From: Dasyornis broadbenti
Taxonomy: Eukaryota; Chordata; Aves; Passeriformes; Dasyornithidae
Reading direction: 5' to 3'
DNA length: 64,000 nt
NCBI GenBank assembly: GCA_013397935.1
Contig: VZRN01003162.1
Coordinates: forward strand, 473,228-537,227
The notes beneath the pieces were generated by a model. The model saw only the letters and a list, made by a program, of their open reading frames with translations. It did not search any database and was not told the origin of the DNA. Below, one piece after another: positions 1-13,900 of the stretch. The position numbers and the translations under genes were made by a program. How positions within the stretch are numbered: the first letter of the stretch is position 1; each line of letters opens with the position of its first letter.

Positions 1-3000
1 TTGCCAAAAGGCAGATTATTTCTTGTCCAGAACCAAATTGTCCATATCTGCATCCTCTGCTGAGTGTGCGGAGATCTGAGTTCAGTAAAAATTTCCCTCA
101 AATGATAAAGTACATTCATGTTAACGTATGGTGCATTCATGCTAATATGTGTTACACTAAGCCAAATTAAGTTAAAGCTACCCAAATTTCTAGACTCCTC
201 AAAATGCACTTTCTTTCTCTGTAATGAAGGAGATTCAATACGTAGCAAAAACTTTTAAATTGACAGCTCACAATGAAATCAAAGGATAATTTCCTTCTAA
301 AGGCAAAAGGCAAATTCTAGACTAACAATTAAGCATTTTACCATTAATTTCAGCACATTTACTGAGAAGTTTGCGCCAGATCATGCGATTCCAGTGCCCC
401 ATGTCAGAATACCCTGACACTGACCTATTTATGAAAGCAAGTGAATGATGTTGTGAATCATTAAATATTTTGAAGGGGGGGAAAAGAAAATTAAAAAACT
501 GGACATACATTCTGTCTGAACACCAATGACTATCTTTAGTGACAAATTTAGGTCTGGCAGCTTTCTCTGTCTGAATTCCCTTCCCTCTCACTTCAGAGCC
601 AGATTTGTACTGAATACTTCTATTATAAGAGTTTGAACTTCTCTCAAGTGTTCGAGAAGAAGCAACTAAATTCTCCACTAAACATAAAGCTTTGCGTGAT
701 ACATAGCTGAGGATTCAAAGGAAACACTGGCTTGTTTTAAAAATAAAAAAGCAGGCCTACATACACAAACACTAGGATGTTTTAGTTATTGTCTCTCAGA
801 TCTGCAAAGCTAGGATGGAATTCTAATGAGAAAGGGTTTTTTCTGCTGAGACTTTCAAAGCTTCTTGTTTATGAGAGGATGGAAGTAAAGTTGTTCAAAG
901 GATTTCAGTACATTCACCTGTGGTCTTTGCCTTAAACAGTAGGTGAGGAGGAATACAAACATACAAGGAGAAAGAGAAAGAAAACATTTACCAGCAGGCA
1001 AAGCAATCTTTATTATATTTTAAGAAAATTTCTTCTCAGCTCAATTTGGTGAAGCAATTTCCTCTAATAGATTGTGGAATTGGAATTTTTTTATTCTTTT
1101 AAAAGATAAATATAATTGTAATGTCACTATCTTTTTTACCTTAAACATTAGAAGAAAAGCTTATAGTGTCTGATCCCAAACAGTCAACTCACAAAGACCA
1201 CTGGATCTGTAATTGTTCTTTCTTATTCCTGTGCTTCTATGGCACTGAATTCTCACACAACAAAAAATTATAAAAATCAACTAAATAACAAAATGTTCTA
1301 GAAATTTCTGTCAAATTTTAGTTCAGAGTTATGATGCTCTTATTTTAATTTATCTTTCCTTGTTAGTTTTTCAGGTGATGCCCTGGGATGCCAAAATCGG
1401 TATGTATGATGTGGTTGAGTAATGTATCTGTCCATGTTTATACTTGCTGTTGTGTATCTGGAATGCAAAATTGCTTTTCTTTAAAATTACAGGTGCACAA
1501 AATTCAGACTTCTGGCAACAGCGTGTCTGACAAGTTGTGCTCTTGATTCACTGTTATATGACAGTGAGCCATCAGCTGGGAAAGCAAATCGATAATGCTT
1601 GAGGTGCTCCTTAACGATAGCAGGCCAACATTACCATGAAGTTAAATGCCATCAGCGTCAAAAATAACTTTATCATTAGGTATTATTCTGTATCAACCTC
1701 ATAAGTATTTTACCTTTCTATTAAGGCAAAAATGGAGGCATTTTTTTCTAGCCTGCAAATAACCTCATGCATGATCAAAGTCAATTATTAAAAAACACAA
1801 GAAATGACCACAGGAAACATCATTCAGGTCCCATAGTCTGCCATCACAGTTGTATAAGAACTATTGTACAAGAAGGTGAAATAAATATCAATAAATCAAT
1901 TTATTTAATGTTAAGAACAAATCTTTTTCCAGCTGTGATGTGACTTCACAATCTCTCAGATTTTTAAATTTAACCTGTAAAATAAAATATATCAGATTTG
2001 GAGTTTAACTTAGTTTTGTTATCAGAACATAGCTTCCCCCCTCAAAACCAACTGATAAGACTCTTTTATATATTTTTTTTTTTTTTCTGTCTTTGACAAC
2101 ATTTCCTACAGCTCATATTTTCAATAAACTGTTGTTTCTTGTCTTTCAAGTCCACAGAAATTAGGATATGGGGAAAGTGAGCTTTGAAGGAAAGGGCCCC
2201 AGAAGCTCAGATCATAATAAATGGAGTTATTTGTAGTATTCTACTGATATAGAAGCTGTTGATAAAATAATTTTTAAAAGGAAATAGTGAAAAGATTCTC
2301 TTTGATCAGTTGGAAATTCTCATATAAAATGAGCTATGTAAACCACAGCTATGTAAGTGAAGAGCAAAGAATACAACCCAGTGCAGACTCTCTTACGATG
2401 TATAAAGCTTATTTTTATCACACACTGTACGGAAGCAAGCTGAAGAAAAGTACATGTAAAACAAAATAAGTATTTTGGTTTAATAAATGCTGCTGTAACC
2501 ATTGAATACTACCATACTGCAGGAAACAGATCTAATATTCACATGTCAAAAATATCACATGGGCTGCCCCTCTCTTCCCTTTTCACTGTCTCAACTTGAG
2601 TACATAATTTCTGCAAAGAGGCAATTACATTATTGTAAAACATGTTCCAGGAATACCATTCAGCAGCTTCCAAAAGGACAGTCTGTGAGGAGGAGGCTAT
2701 CCCAAAATATTTGAAAGCTCCAGAATTGCTCTTACACTAGTTTTCACCACTAAATACTGTATGCTAAGAAGCAGCTAAATATTCAAAATTTTTCCTCATG
2801 CAATTTAAGGCATTTTAATTTCAATTCCATTTTGTTATTTTAAACCTGTTTTCAAGTTTTAATTATTTTCAGTCTCCTAGTTTTTTCTGTGCATGGTCTA
2901 TTCCACTGCGTATGTAATTAACATACCCAGAATACCCATAATATATAAGATTTTAGTTTAGCGAAATAGGATCAAGTAGAAAATACAAATGTGGCTTCAG

Positions 3001-5941
3001 TTGCCCTAGAAGACCCTTGTCATGTGTCCAGCCCAGCAATTCTCCAGATACAAACACAGTACGTGGGTAAGTGTTATAAATCAAGTCATTTTGTTGTTAA
3101 GAAGCCCCTGGTCCCCTTCTGCTTTGTATGCTACTCTCCTTCTTGAGTTTGGCCACAGCAAGATTGTGTTTGCTGACTTTTAGCTTTGTTACAACAGACA
3201 CAATAAAACTCTGAACCGTGTGCTGCAAAAAATGCAATCTGTACATGACATGCTTTCTCTATCCTGAATGCCCCAGGCTTGGATCAGGTGGGAAATGTTA
3301 CTTTTGAGAAACTGGCAAAATGTATTTTGCTTGTTTGTTCTACAAAGGTAAAGAATCAATAACGACAAGAATGAGAAAGGTCAGACCAGGCTCTTTCATG
3401 TCATCATGCCAACAGGAAGGTCAGCATACCAAAAGTTGAGAAAATTAAGCAAGCAGGTATCATCTTGTGGAGTAGAAGGCAAAAAATCATAGAGAGAGCT
3501 GATGTGAAAGGTGCTAAATTATTCCCTTTTAACTTTGGTTTGAGTCTAAGTATCATCATACAGATAAGAGATTCTGGGGGTGGAGGTGGGGTGAGGTATG
3601 GTGGGGTGTTTTTTAGGTTTTGTTTGTTTTGCTTTTTCACAGCACATGCATTTTCACAGGCACACATAGATACAGTTAAAAAGCCAACATAGGATAGGCC
3701 TCTGATCCTGCTGAAAAGCAAAGGCATAAGCATAAACACATTCCCATAGGATACATACACCTAAACTTTAATGATAACCCTGCTGTACCCATCACACACC
3801 ACCAGAGAAGCTGTAAGGAAATGGTTCCTGAGTGTATAAAGACTGTACCCTATTAGAGTGCAAAAGCAATGGCCATGCAAGTGACAGCTCTATAAAGGAT
3901 TAGCACCTTGGGTCTCCAACTTTCCTAAATCAACCTTTAAAAAATTTGCATTGCATATTGAACCTCAATCGTACATTTCAAACTTTCATGAAAAAAAGCC
4001 TCCTCTGAATCATACATCTTCATAAACAATAATTTACTGCAACATACACAGGAATAGGACTATGCCAAAGCCGCTTGTGAAAGTAGTTGGAGCACTTGGT
4101 GCAACTGCTTTCCCAACAGGGCTTCTTGCTGAAGCAGTGCTGTAAAAGAAATAGTTGCGATAGAGTGATAAACCAAGTTACTTTCTGAACTGTTTCATTG
4201 CAAAGGCATTTTAATGCAAGACTGGTTATAAAACAGTGTTACCATTCAGATTTGTAGGGTCACAGACTAAAACCAATGTAAATTTCTGCAATCTTAACAT
4301 TGTTAGAGATTGAGGATCCTTCATATGACAATTTTCCAAATCCCTATAGGAACAATTTTCTTCCTTGCAATGACAACTCTGGAATATTTCCAGTTACGCT
4401 TATATGATGTAATTTTTCAGGTTCTTATATAATATGTGGACTTCAGAGCAAGAAGAAATATTTTTGTACTATGTTAAGGTATGTTGATACCATCTTTATG
4501 AACTTAACAGAGATAACACTTCTTCCTTAAAAAAAAAACAACAAACTACTATTATTTTTATTTGCTGAATATCTTTGGGAATCTGACTCTGAAATGAAGT
4601 GTCTAATTTGCTGTAGCCCCAAAACAGGACAGAATCCCAGAAATACGGTTTAACCCCACTGGTATGAATGTGAACACATGTGAACACAACTGGCAACAAA
4701 TTGCTGGAGAGACCAGCATCCACTTAATTATTCAAGATGATGGGAGGATATTTACCTACCCTCTCCTACCAGGGCATCCTTACTATCTACCCTCATTTTT
4801 TGAGGACAGTCACATGGACAGTGATGAGAACAATGAAACCCTTCAAAAAAGCACAAGGGGATCATTAATGCTCGTGTTCTTAGTAGAGCTTTTAAGAGTA
4901 TATCTGCCTTAGAGCTTTATTAAAATGCAGTTCTGAAGAGAGTCCCAGACTGTATCCAGTCCCCATACTTTGAATTATTCAACAATTTCTAAATGCAAAA
5001 CCTTAATTTTTCAGATGAAACTAGATCAAGAGGTATTCTCCAGAAGTTTATTTTTCATACTTCAGTTGATAATGGGCATCCAATCTATGGCAAGAGATTA
5101 AAGCTTTCTCAAACTTCCTCAAAACTCATACAGTGTTGATAAGTGGCATCAGCAATGATCATCTCCATCAACAAAATCACTTACATTGTGTCACACTGTT
5201 TCCTACAAGGTAGAATGACCTCATACTTTCTTGAGAGAAGCCACAATCTATCTACTCAGTATTTATCTTCTTGGGTTTTGGGGTTTTGTTTGTTAGTTTG
5301 TTTGGTGGTTTGTTTTGGTTCGGTTTGTTTTTTTTTTTCTTTTGTTGTTGTTGTTGTTGTTGTTGTTTTTATTGTTTTTAATAGTAAATAACAAATGTTC
5401 TTATTTTAGCCTATGTCCACACAGATATGAATTAAATAGAGTATTCTGTGAAGGAGTCAAAAGTTTTATTTTGCTGGCCTTAACACTTTAACTGAACTGG
5501 GAAAAAGAATATTGATAAAAGTTCATTTGTAGTCTCCACTTATTTTTATGGCAAGAGACTTTATAATAAAACACAGAGGCCACAGGTTTCATATGATACA
5601 ATCTGACACAATTTATATGAAATGGTTATATACAACATCAGAGACTCAATAACTTACCAATGGGTTAAAGAAGGAAAGTTCTTACTCAAAACAAAATAAA
5701 GAAAGAAAACAAAACCCTAGTAATTTCTTGGATTTATCTACCATAATTTAGTGTGAGAACACTGCATGAATGTATTTGCAGAAAAGAGTATTAAAGTTCT
5801 ATAAGCTAAACCAATTTATTCTTAATCGATTTTCTGAGCACTGAAATGATGATGAAAACAGTAAAATTATGATGTATTTAAAAACAAGAACTTCCTACAT
5901 CTCATGCAGCATCCTTCTAGAAACTTCCCTCTTGAACTTAC
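1..5941. other. Intron downstream of the last visible exon
   Basis: The donor GTAAGT at 5941-5936 opens an intron that runs off the left edge. I looked on the minus strand for the LDLa repeat expected next and saw none. There are short open frames on both strands without family resemblance, and a T/G-rich simple repeat at 5270-5385. Confidence 0.6.
5270..5385 (+). repeat. T/G-rich simple repeat with (GTT)n
   Basis: A TTTG/GTTT-rich tract runs into a T-run and about eight GTT units around 5343-5367. The open frame across it is low complexity. Confidence 0.85.
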
Positions 5942-6120
5942 TTGTGGAGCAGTTGTTGAACCCTGTCATTTATTGCTGCTCCTCCTCCCAGGTCTCTGGT
6001 ACAAATGCCTTCAAAGATAATTTCAAAATTCCTCAGCTTCCCCAAGGGTAACTCGACTTTGTTCCACTTACCACCATAATTTCCTGATTCACTCCATGTT
6101 TTCACGATCTCATCATCAGT
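5942..6120 (-). pseudogene. MALRD1: MALRD1 exon: end of third MAM domain, 2-base deficit
   Basis: The acceptor is TTTGAATTTCAG and the donor GTAAGT. Entry in phase 0 continues directly from ...QVLMK. It reads TDDEIVKTWSESGNYGGKW, NKVELPLGKLRNFEIIFEGI, then CTRDLGGGAAIND. At plus-strand 5963-5964 two bases appear to be missing. In the next frame it continues GFNNCST, the expected MAM end (..DDI.F..C), with the isoleucine codon reduced to one base. Without the correction it reads RVQQLLHK and runs into the intron. Length is 179; 181 would fit phase 0 to 1. The loss is not in a homopolymer. Confidence 0.93.
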
Positions 6121-7742
6121 CTGAAATTTGAATAAATTATACATAGTAAGATACACGTAAGTATGGATTATGAAACACAAGTTTCGGGGGAAAAAACCCA
6201 AACCAAACAAAATGGAGAGAAGATTGGAAGACACCCATGCAGTTGTGACAAGAACTGGCAAACAGATGCTTTGCTAGGATAATAGGAAAGGTAGTGAAAT
6301 TAGACGAGTACTGTGCAAATAACAACCATCAATAGCCGACAGTCTCCATAGAGAAATTACTTTGTGTGTGGTTGAACTGCAAAACCACCAATTTTGTTAG
6401 AGTTGTATTTAACTCTATACAAAACTGTTCTTTGTTTTTAAAATATATTACTGGATGCAAGGCTACTCTACCATTTTAAATTATATCTCTCTTTCTATCT
6501 ATAAAAAGTCTTGACAATGGTGATAAAGGGGGCGAAAAAGGACAAATATGCGATAACTATAGATACAGTACAGCTTATTTGAAGGTAAATAAGTGTACTC
6601 TGACTTTCAAGTACACTAATATATTTTAAAACTTTTCTTTTGACCTCCTATCACACTACCTATCTGGCAAGTCAGCAGCAAAAAATATGCTTCATTTTTT
6701 AACAGTAGTGTTACAATGCAGATTTTCCTTGCTCTGAAGGGCTGACACATATATACGATGACATCAAAAGGAAATATTTGCAAAAGTTTTGTATATGTCT
6801 AAATATATTTTTCTTTATAACTGTCTGACTAACCATCCAAACTGCAAATAAGATTTTTTTTTTCTACTCTTTTCTTAGCAAAAACCATTAGTACTCCAGC
6901 TGGGTTTAAGAAAAACATTGTGAGATACTTCAAGCAGCTAAATATAATGCATAAGAAAGGTTCTAAGACTGTAGTACATGAACAAGCAAAATCTAAGGAA
7001 AATAGAGACAGCAGTAAAATAGGCAGGGAAGAAAATTAATTACATTTCTTTCTCCATGGTGAACGTGTTAGGTCCAATTTATGTTAATAAGATTGTCTTA
7101 TGCATATTTATGATGAGAAAATAAATCTTGGTGCTTTAGATATTGTACTCTGAATAAGAAAGTGCAGACAAGCATGCACACAAATACTACATTAGTTGTT
7201 TCTGAGTCATGGTACTCATAGAATTGTTCATATCTTTTAGAAGGAGGTCCTCAGACGTAACAAAGCATAGAGACACTTGGAGTGTGGCTTGGCAAGGGTG
7301 TTCTAGAAAATCATAATGAACTGTAAAGGAATTTTTGAAAACAATGGCAACTTTACTTTAAAATGCTAAACAGGAGAGAAAACCCAGGGAAGTGTTTCCA
7401 TAACTTCATGTAAAGTCATAGATATTGAGTGAATAACTCTATTTCTGCACATAACTAATGATGTTGGACCGGTCGTCATAGCAGCCCTTTATAAGTCATG
7501 ATGTCTGAGCACACAAGCACCCACAGAGGCAAGTTTAGGCACTGCTTCTTCAGTAATGTCTCATTTGTGTAAAGCTAATGACACAGTCCATTAAAGTGAA
7601 AATAATATAACAGGACCTTACTGGTGCTTTGCACCACTAATTCCAGAGTTGATGACAACTAGTTATGATTTTCTTACTGGATTTCTCCCAGTGAGACTCC
7701 TAACACCATGTGCCATCACATCAGGGGTCCCTTCTTTTAACA

Positions 7743-7990
7743 GTCATGGTATCATAGATTATGTCAAGGTGAAAGGGACCCATGATGATTTTCAAATCCA
7801 ACTCCTTGCTTCTTGCAGAAGTACTTAAAACTAAACCATGACCAAGAGCGTCATCCAGATGAACCTTGAACTCCGACATGCTTCGTGCTGTGACCACTTC
7901 CCCGGGGAGCATGTTCCGGGAACAGACACCCCTCCCAGTGAAGACGTCCCTTTTGGGCCTATAATCAGTGCAATTAAGGGGGACTGGAAT
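7743..7990 (-). mobile_element. CR1 LINE 3' fragment
   Basis: Read on the plus strand it starts TCATGGTATCATAGATTATG, then AAGGGACCCATGATGATTTT and TCCAACTCC, the reverse complement of a CR1 3' end. It continues with CCCCGGGGAGCATGTTCCGGG and CCCCTCCCAGTGAAGACGTC, matching the usual CR1 tail layout. It is diverged, and the open frames across it are incidental. Confidence 0.75.
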
Positions 7991-10900
7991 CAGAATGAGA
8001 GTAAGAACTTTTGTAAAACTTCTACATGCATTTCAGTACAGAAACACAGCTAAGAGGACTCTATATGGAACTACTCTGCACTCACAAAGAGTAGGTATGG
8101 TAATTGAAGCTGATTTCAAAAGTGGTAAAACAGAGTGATGAATCTATTTTAAACTTATTCCTATTATTCCTGTTCATCAAATACGTAGTCAACATCTTAA
8201 CTTATTCCAATAACTCTATCTATTCCATTGATTCTGATATTTTTGAATAACCTCCAAGAGAGTATTACTTATTATTGGAGTAATTTGTTCATTATTTGTT
8301 ACACAATCATCTTCCACCTATTCATGACATGAATAAAAGAGATGGTTATGATGAGTTACATTTGGCCTTAAGGTCTCCAACATAGAATAAAACCCAAAAA
8401 CTTAAAAAATGCACTTTTAAACATTTTATCCATTTGTTGTATAAGGACCCTCTTCTGTCTGAACTTGAGAACTGTTTGAAATACAAATAAGTTTCATAAA
8501 TATTATTTATAATAAATCCCTGATTAATTTTACAAACGTAGCTCAGTGCTATGTATTAGTGGTGAACTTAGGAAACTTAAAAGGAAGTGGATAATAATAA
8601 TAATGCAAAATGATAAGGGACTTGCCTTACATTCATGCATGTGAGCATAAACTGAGAAATTCAAAATTTGTATCTATCTGAACATTACGCCCCAAGTCTA
8701 TTAAAAAATTAGATGTTTTTAAGTTTGGATGTATGAAGATAGGTGGATTTTTAAAAATACACAGATATAAGTATCTATATAAAAACTGGGAGTGTAAAAT
8801 GTTGCACAGTTAACCACAGTATGAGCCTCATGTCTGCTGCTAGCTGGATTTTGATTGATTTCACATTATATTTCATTACATGACATTCTGTTCAGACTAA
8901 TGTTATGTTTATCACATTGATTTTTGAGTAAAAGATGCTACAAGTAACAAGTGATAGGGATCACATATTTCTTTAGAAATAACCACATAAAAATGTTGTA
9001 GCAATCAATTTGTGTATGGTATCACAACCATAACATATCAAATCTTTATGCAATTACAGGCACTGGGGCATTTTTTTATACAGTGAGACACTGAAATATT
9101 TTTTGTTAAGAAGAATTTTTTTACAGATAGAAACTTTATGGCAGTCTCCTTGCACATCACAAATTATTGAATACGAGTACACAAATAAAATGCAGAAGAG
9201 ACATTTCTCTTCTTGTCTGGGTTCCACTGAAGGAATTCCTCTACCACAGCAGCATGTCATAAAGCATGAAAAGCTGATTTTTCACTTGCTCAGCTACAGC
9301 TCTACATACCAAAATGAAAAGCATCTTCATCCTCTGACTGCATAACTTTACGAAGGCAGTTCCAATCTAGAGTGCAAAGTCCCTTCAAAGTCATAAGACC
9401 TACACGTTGTTTGCGTCAAATATCTAAGGGGAGGTGGGAAAGGGAGAGACCAGCAGGAAACTTGGCTTTCCTCCTCTCCCCAGGCCCAGAGAGTGAAGCT
9501 GGCTTGGCTCGGGGCTGCAAGCTATACACTTCTGGACACATGCGTGGCATGAGACGATCATCGCGTGTAAGCTTTGCAGATTCTGAGTCAAGAATTATTG
9601 TTTTGTTTTCTGCATTCCCCAACCTTTTAATCTGTCTTGTGCTTTGGCATTTCTTTCATATCTTTGGAATGCATTTTCTTCTAAAATAAACAAATACAGA
9701 CTGAGGGGGACGGAAAAATTATTCTGAGCTTTGCCCTCCCCATTGCACCCAGAAATCCTTCGATCTTTTTTACTCTCATGTTAATGTAAAGGAGAGATGA
9801 AAGAAATATACGATAAACAGAAATATGCTCAGTGTAGAGGAGGCTGGAGGTCACAGTGTCATTTTTTTTTTTTTCTGCTTTTAAGAGGTCATTCTTTTGC
9901 TGACACCTGCTCATCCTGAGTGTAGATTTCTCTTCAGCCTGGGCTAGTTGGTGGCAAAAGGCCCAGCCACACTCTGTGCGTCAGTGGGCTGACCAAAGGT
10001 GGCTCAGGTCTGTGGGTTTGGTGGATAGTCCTGTCTCTGTGTGAGTGGGTTGACCCTGCTGGTTGTTGGTCAGGGCAGAAATCTCATATTCTTGCTACCC
10101 CTCAGGAGTATAGCTGCATGTAGGCTTTATGTACACAGAAACTGTTAGAGGATTGTTAGTCACAGGATAAGTTTTACAGGATGACTGGACCACAGGCTAC
10201 AATAGAACATTTCCTAGTTTAACATGTGTATTTCTACTGTAGACTTATTTCTTCCCAGTATATGGTTTACTATTTATTAGTGAAGACTACTACCAGGCAA
10301 CACTGCTAGAAAAAAGCTCTGGGAAGTTCCCCAGAACATTATTTTTACAACCTGTACTTTTTAATTCTGTACTTTTTAATTCCCTAAACTGAAGCTGAGA
10401 AATTCTGAGAGTTCAATGTTATTGACATATCACCTAAAAAAAAATTGTCAGTTCTTCCCAAAAAATACACACCAAAAACGGATGGTGTTTTCATTTAAGG
10501 CTCTGAAAAGTTATTATTCATTGCACATCACTGCCCTCTGTGGGATGAACATAGCGAAAGGTCAGGCTGAGGTGAGGAGTCATCATTAAGGAAAACTTGA
10601 CAGTAAAGGTCATATTTTTGCATTGATTTGTGGCAGTGGGTCCTAGTCTGCCACTGCTACATCATGCTGAGCAATAAACACTCTCAGAAAATGGCAGCAT
10701 TGCTTGTAAGTAAGCCACAACCTGTTTAGATCTGTATGTCTATATGCTTAGCCCTATCAGAAAATTCAAATTCATATTCATAGGATTTTTATCTGGTTTT
10801 GGATGGTCTGAGGGGAATTATTTCTTCATGATTTCATTCCATTGCAATTCAGAATCTTTCTCATGCTTGTCTTCATCTGAAGGACAATTCTAAGTGTTTA

Positions 10901-13900
10901 TTGCCTCTCTTTTGAGCACTTCAGTGGGAAGGTACAACTTACTAGGCTCCATATCATCATTAATTCACATGGGGATAGTAAGAACAAAGGAGAAGAAAGA
11001 TTTCTTTTTGTCTTCGAATTCCTTTTATTTTGCTGCTGAGTTTAATATTTTTTCTATCCAGCGGAGACCACCATTACTCTCAAGGCTACATTTCTAGCAG
11101 AGTCAGAACAATATTAGGAGCTGACTCCGAAACGTGCACAAGGAGTATGTGATTTTCCATTACAAGATGTTGCAAAGACACTTCCTGTGAATATACTTTC
11201 TTTCAGAGCAATACAGTAAGTATTCTAGATGCAATTATAAAGTTTCTTCTATGAGACAATCTTCCTAGTTGCGTCTACAGCAATGAAACACAGATTTTCT
11301 TCTTGATCTGTGCCTATCCTTCTATTCATTCTGAGCTGGGTTCAAAATATTTCCCTGGTTCATTCCCATCAGATATTTATTTCAGCAGAGCCACAGGAAA
11401 TGAAGCAGAGCTTACCAAAAGGATGGAGGCAATGAAAACATTTGTTAAATATTCATGGACTCCTCAAACCAAATATACTTGAGGGCTTTTTAATCAGACA
11501 CAGAATATTTTCAATTCATCAAAAAACCATTAAAAGTTTGTTATTAATACCTTTAAAATACTTCAAGATTCTCTGTGTCAAAAGACTCCCCTTTCTGCAG
11601 CACCTTTCAGACTTTTGAGAGAAGTAAATCTCTTTTTTCCTACTCTTTTAAACAATTAGAAAAAAAAACATCTCTGCTTTCAGGCTACTTTGAAAACTGT
11701 ATCTTCCTGACAAGCTTTAATGATCCAGAATTTTTTAAACATGGTATATGTTATGCAAAGCCCAGAGAAATACTATAGAATGAGGATAATGTGACTTTCA
11801 CTGTCACTGCTCTTTCCTTTAGTTTTGTTATCCCTCTGTTTAACACGAGTATTTCGGGAGGGCAGTTTACTTTTCAGGCATTTCTTCTTGATTCAGAATG
11901 AAATGTATTTTCATACATGGTGTGCGAATGAAGTTAATTAATAAACCCGATTTTAATGAAGTTTCATTTTCCTTGGTGTAGTAACATTCTTAAAGCCTTT
12001 TCATGGCTGATCAAGTAGTTTAAAGATGAAGTATTCCCATGATGAGCTGTGTTCCTTCCATGCTCCCTCCTTTTATCAACAAGGAGTGGAGTGCAGTCCT
12101 GAGCTTTACATGCACCTCAAAGAAACAGGAGACAGTAGGAAGAAAAGTCACATTCTCCATAGTTTAAAGACCTTTTCCACGAATTTGTGTTGCTCCAAGT
12201 CACAGAACAATTATTATCTTTCCTGACACTTTGAATCTCATCAAACAACTTATTTTGGTTTCATTGCTTGAGAGTGAGTCCATTTTGGAGCAGGTTCTGA
12301 GCACTTTCCTTATAGATTTGAGCTGTTGCTACCTCTGCACTGCAGTACACAGAATACTTGCTTAATTTAAAGATCTCACTTCCTAGGCTTAAGTCTCTTA
12401 TAAGTAGCTTGAAACAAAAATGCATTAAAATACAATAAAACTGAAGACTGATGCTGTATAGCAAAACCTCTTAAAAAAAATTAAAAATATGTGATTATTG
12501 TGTGTCCTTCACCTGAAGATATGTTCAAAGTACATGAGAGAATCTATTTTCTTTTCATTTCTCACTGATTTTATCTTAAAAATTCCTACAACACTATTGT
12601 TTAGGTTACTTGTAAACAGTAAATTAACCCTACAGAGTCTGACCTTATATTTCACTCATGCAAAAACTGCTCTATGAGCTAAATACTTAGAAAGCTTCAA
12701 ATTATCAAACGTATTTAAATGAATCAAAAAATGAATTGAAGTCAAGATTTGTTCATCGAAGACTTAAAATTCAAGTAAACATTTTCTTTCCAATCCTCTT
12801 CCCTCTTTTCTTTGTTTCTTCTTACGTCTCTTCTATGTTTCCTCCACAGCGACATGAAGAAAAATGAGAGCAGCTATAAGGCCATGAAGATGTGAGTTAT
12901 GAGCAAGAATGTGTGTCCTCTGGCAGCCCTGTCAATCACCAGTCTGATAACAGTTCAATACAGACAGCTCAGCGGCGCTTCAGAGCGCCACTAGTTAAAA
13001 TAACTCATCTCAGCTACCTTGTTTTAGACAACGGCGCATACTCTGCGTTTTAAATACAAGGTTGATAAGTGTATGCAAACAAACCAAACAAAACATTTGT
13101 ACATGTTATTAATAATGTAGGAAAACCTAGGCACAGTAGTAGTTAGTTATTACTCTGCCTTTACCTAAGGTTTTGAAAATTTGTCGCTCCTATTAAATAA
13201 TTCTTGTGCTTAGTATTGCTGTTGCATTTAGAAAATTGCTGCTAATTACCTGAATGTCGTAGCTCTACATTAAACATATAATTCCCAAATTATTAAGTCT
13301 TTCTAGAATAGCTGTGAGACAGATAGAAACAATTTCAATGTAGGAAGAGATTTTAAACTCAAAATTTACCTTCCATTACTAAACTGAAAGATGTTGCAGG
13401 ATGCATGCTATGGGATTCTGAATTTTTCATCAAATTGGGGTATCAGAAATGAAGAAACAACATCAAAAAAGTAGACAATAGAACTGCAAGAATCTACAGA
13501 GTAATGGTTCCAAAAGACAGGAACAAATTAGGGATGAGTATGCAACAAGATGAATTTTACTTTAGGAATATGATACTGAGGAGCCTATGCAAGTTCCAGT
13601 GACTTCAATGAAAATTCATGACTCTCAGCAATGAAAAGAATGCATTTAAAAGATACACTAAAAAATCTCAACATGTTCAGTGTTGGTATGACAGGAACCA
13701 GGCATGCTGTTTAGTATATCTCTGTCTTCAATAAAAAACACTTAAAAAATAAATGTGAAATGGATCAAATTACATATTGGAGAAATTATTTGATCCAGGC
13801 AATATATATACTACCTATGTACACCAGCATGCATGAAAATTTGGCTTCACTTTCAAGGACAACATAAAAAACCCCAAACAATGCATTTTCACAGTGCATG

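Noticed and set aside
322..678. 118-codon minus-strand open frame
   Set aside because: No domain or motif, no splice context linking it to MALRD1, and composition as in the flanking intron. Most likely chance.
5143..5391. Plus-strand open frame ending in a run of valines
   Set aside because: The end is a translation of the GTT microsatellite; it is low complexity and not a gene.
12974..12989. GGCGCT-TCAG-AGCGCC mini hairpin in a small CpG-containing patch
   Set aside because: A 6-base stem is too short to separate from chance.
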